Assembly (NCBI GenBank): GCA_026874595.1
Contig: CM049316.1
Location: 7,518,339 to 7,582,338 of the forward strand
Reading direction: 5' to 3'
From: Sipunculus nudus
Taxonomy: Eukaryota; Annelida; Sipuncula; Golfingiida; Sipunculidae
Length of the DNA stretch: 64,000 bases
The notes under the pieces were generated by a model. The model searched no databases. It was not told the DNA's origin and saw only the letters and a program-made list of their open reading frames with translations. Shown here piece after piece: positions 61,811 to 64,000 of this stretch; position 1 is the stretch's first letter, and each line of letters opens with the position of its first letter. Position numbers and translations under genes: made by a program.

Positions 61811-62504
61811 ATGCAATTTGAATTTAAAAAGTTAGAAATGCAACATGAGCTAGCATTAAAACAGTTAGAATTAGAAAAACAAAGAGAAGAGAGGGAATTA
61901 GAAAAACAAAGATAAGAGAGGGAATTAGAAAAACAAAGAGAAGACAGGGAAGAACATAAAAGGTTACAAAGAGAAAGACTAGAAAAAGAAATTGAGTTAA
62001 AACGACTGGAGTTAGAAAGACTTAAACTAGAACATGGTAAAACGGTTAATCCTAAAAGGTTACGAGTTAGTTCCGGAGGCTTACCGCCAGAAATTCTGAA
62101 ATTGGGAAAAGCGCAAAGAACAGACCTACGTCGAATTTGCTAGGACAAAACAGCAGTTGTTTGGTCGCTGGTGTAGTTCTAAAAATGTAATGAAAGACTA
62201 TGACAATTTGCGCCAGTTGATTTTGATTGAAGAATTTAAGCGCTTCATTAACGCAGATGTTAAAACTTTTCTTGATGAGAAAAGTCCTGAAACACTTGAC
62301 ATTGCTGCTCAATTAGCTGATGATTATTCATTAACACACAAAATATTCTTTACTAGCAAATCAAATCAGTCATTCACAAACAAGAATGTAAATCAGTATG
62401 GTCAAAAGAAGTTTAAAGTGCAGTCACCCAGTACTAGTAGTCCATTGCTACATCTTAGTCCACGTCCACGGTGGCTTAGTCCAACCAAGTCCAGTCACTT
62501 TTAA
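61811..62504 (+). pseudogene. gag central part, broken
   Basis: After the insertion, gag resumes with a highly charged Lys/Glu/Arg-rich coiled coil (KQLELEKQREERELEKQR and onward). It is cut by TAA at 61913-61915 and then continues in frame to about 62080. Coding then jumps, with a frame change and loss of the expected capsid half, to YVEFARTKQQLF (from about 62126), which runs into the 62157-62504 frame (RWCSSKN, LRQLILIEEFKRF, LADDYSLTHK). A TGA also interrupts the YRQKF...NWEK part at about 62099. These are conserved Gag signatures of invertebrate gypsy elements, so the assignment is firm although the protein is dead. Confidence 0.8.
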
Positions 62505-62512
62505 AGAAAATC

Positions 62513-62554
62513 TGTATTTACTGCAAGAAGGAAGGTCATCTAATATCTGACTGC
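62513..62554 (+). pseudogene. gag CCHC zinc knuckle
   Basis: CIYCKKEGHLISDC gives an intact C-x2-C-x4-H-x4-C nucleic-acid-binding knuckle. It is in a different frame from the preceding gag segment and followed at once by TAG, so it is a relic of the nucleocapsid region. Confidence 0.8.
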
Positions 62555-62608
62555 TAGAAACTTGCGAATAAACCAAATAGCAAACCTTCTAGTTTTGTTT
62601 CAAAGTCT

Positions 62609-62992
62609 ATGCATAGCATAGTACAAGAGCCAGGCTCTTTTCATGTAAATAAGGGGTACAACTCCTTTATTGACTCTCTGTTAGAAAACACTTTGCCAGT
62701 TTCTAATAGGTCATTTACTGGTGCACGTGCACTTTTTAATGGTGTGTTTTCAGACAAGCACACTTCAGTTCCACTTCACAGTTTACATTTAAAGTCAGAT
62801 TTGATTTCTGGGGATATTACTGTGGGAATAAGAACTACTTTACCCTTTAAAGCAATTAAGTTGCTACTAGGCAATGATGTTGCAGGTGACAAAGTACAGC
62901 CTGTACAATTAGTGACAGAAAAGCCGTCATGTGATCAGGACATTGATCCTGAAAGTCAGAAAATTCCTGGTTTGTATCCTCATATGCTGTAA
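62609..62992 (+). pseudogene. Aspartic protease domain remnant
   Basis: The frame carries the downstream half of the gypsy protease: LPVSNRSFTGARALFNGVFS, PLHSLHLKSDLISGDITVGI and LLLGNDVAGDK. The catalytic D-T/S-G-A motif expected just before SFIDSLL is not readable; the sequence there (about 62650-62665) appears to have lost bases. The protease would have processed Gag-Pol. Confidence 0.75.
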
Positions 62993-63019
62993 CTATATCT
63001 ATGGCCATGAAAAACACAC

Positions 63020-63295
63020 ATGAGGATAATGGTCATGATAACAACGCTCTGGGAGTCACTAATGACTCGTCTAACGACTCGCCCGTACAGGATACAGCAT
63101 TTCCAAAGTCAGAACTTATCGCGGAATAGCATAAGGACCATGAAATTTCATGTTTGTGATTTAATTTACATACTGTTGACACAGGGTAGGCCTAAGAAGA
63201 AACAACTGTGCCATGTTAACATGTTGAAACCATATAATGATATCAAAAGTATCTACAGGATGAAATTCAATATTTGTTGGACAATGATTTATTGA
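63020..63295 (+). pseudogene. Integrase C-terminal tail
   Basis: The segment ends GRPKKKQLCHVNMLKPY, a recognisable C-terminal signature of gypsy integrases. The zinc-binding and DDE catalytic parts that should precede it are absent between 62993 and about 63150, so most of the integrase is deleted. Its place upstream of the RT is what suggests a Gmr1-like order. Confidence 0.7.
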
Positions 63296-64000
63296 ACCTA
63301 GTAACAGTAACTGGAGTTCACCGAGTATTCTTGTGCCAAAACCTGTTGGAAGTTACCGTATGTGCACAGATTATCGAAAACTGAACTCTGTCACCAAGAC
63401 TGACACGTTCCGGATTGCGAGGATCGATGATTGTATTGATAGAGTCGGTAGCTCAAGATATGTCTCCAAGTTTGACTTGCTAAAAGGATTCTGACAAGTT
63501 CCGCTGACAGAACGAGCCAAAGAAGTGTCCGCATTTGTGACGCCACAAGGACTGTGCCAGAATAAAGTTATGCCGTTTGGCATGAAGAACTCGCCAGCCA
63601 CGTTCCAGCGCCTCATCCATATGGTTGTCAAGGACATTCAGGGATGCGACGCACATATTGATGACCTTATCGTGTACAGCGTCACCTGGTAGAAACATCT
63701 GCAAATTCTTCGCGACCTCTTCGAAAGACTCAGTGAAGCATGTCTTACCATCAACTTAGTAAAATCTGAGTTTTGTCATGCACAAGTAACATTTTTGGGT
63801 CATATTGTAGGGCAGGGTCAAGTAAAACCTGTTGATGCTAAAATAAGTGCTATTTTTGCATTTCCTAGACCAGAAAACATAAAGCAAATAATGCGTTTTC
63901 TTGGTAAGGTTGGATACTACAGGAAGTTTTGTCCAAGTTTTTCTGCTGCAGCTGAACCTTTTACCAATTTGTTAAAGAAGAAACAAGAGTTTGTATGGAA
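63255..64000 (+). pseudogene. Reverse transcriptase, interrupted, runs off the window
   Basis: From QYLLDND onward, with a one-base frameshift near 63288, the frame shows WSSPSILVPKP, YRMCTDYRKLN, SKFDLLKGF, MPFGMKNSPATFQRL, the catalytic IDD in AHIDDLIVYS, FLGHIVGQG and FLGKVGYYRKF. TGA at 63492-63494 replaces the Trp codon expected after GF/GY, and TAG at 63690-63692 follows VTW. The Tyr of the YxDD box is His. The enzyme would copy element RNA into DNA; this copy cannot. RNase H is beyond the window. Confidence 0.92.

Larger units (their letters stand above)
57881..64000 (+). mobile_element. Decayed Ty3/gypsy LTR retrotransposon, Gmr1-like order, 3' part outside window
   Basis: In order: 5' LTR, primer-binding-site candidate, gag start, a 2.7-kb insertion, gag coil and matrix/capsid remainder, zinc knuckle, protease remnant, integrase C-terminal tail, reverse transcriptase. 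Integrase before RT is the order described for Gmr1-type Ty3/gypsy elements. Multiple stops, frameshifts and internal deletions make this copy non-functional. RNase H and the 3' LTR would lie beyond 64000. Confidence 0.9.

Overview
This is animal nuclear DNA, most likely from a lophotrochozoan and probably a bivalve mollusc. It is AT-rich and gene-poor. It carries many (TA)n runs and tRNA-derived SINEs, and a repeat family that pairs an AGCTCA hairpin with (GTCC)n runs, which I associate with bivalve genomes. There is no sign of bacterial gene organisation. The species cannot be fixed from sequence alone.

Only one host gene is convincing. A single large exon at 42348-44444 (+) encodes a signal peptide, a Venus-flytrap ligand-binding domain, a nine-cysteine domain and the first half of the seven-helix domain of a metabotropic-glutamate-receptor-like class C GPCR. 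It ends at a clean GT splice donor inside TM4, and no later exon was found in the remaining 19.5 kb. The residues that hold the alpha-amino-acid part of glutamate are kept. Three residues that contact the distal carboxylate (Y74, R78 and R323 in mGlu1) are replaced, so it may be a receptor for a different amino-acid-like ligand.

Layout: 1-4.2 kb is non-coding with small repeats. 4.2-5.7 kb is a 45-bp minisatellite. 5.8-13.9 kb holds SINEs, a hairpin-headed repeat element and a MITE candidate. 18.5-22.2 kb is a duplicated segment, one copy of which has a 2-kb transposon inserted at a TGCA site. 23.35-29.24 kb is a short terminal-inverted-repeat element with a near full-length L1/Tx1-like LINE (minus strand) inserted in it; the LINE ORF is intact except for one amber codon. 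34.56-41.55 kb is a 109-bp satellite with dimeric and 22-mer (2,398 bp) higher-order structure. 42.3-44.4 kb is the receptor exon. 51.26-55.78 kb is a 4.5-kb foldback element with about 1-kb arms flanked by TA. From 57.88 kb to the end is a decayed Ty3/gypsy retrotransposon (5' LTR, split gag, damaged protease, integrase tail, RT). Its integrase lies before the RT, as in the Gmr1 group, and its gag is split by a 2.7-kb insertion.

The genes do not form an operon or pathway. The window is one receptor gene start surrounded by nested, mostly dead mobile DNA. The points most worth following are the altered receptor pocket, the satellite's two-level homogenisation, the foldback element, and the paralogous empty site that dates and delimits a transposon.
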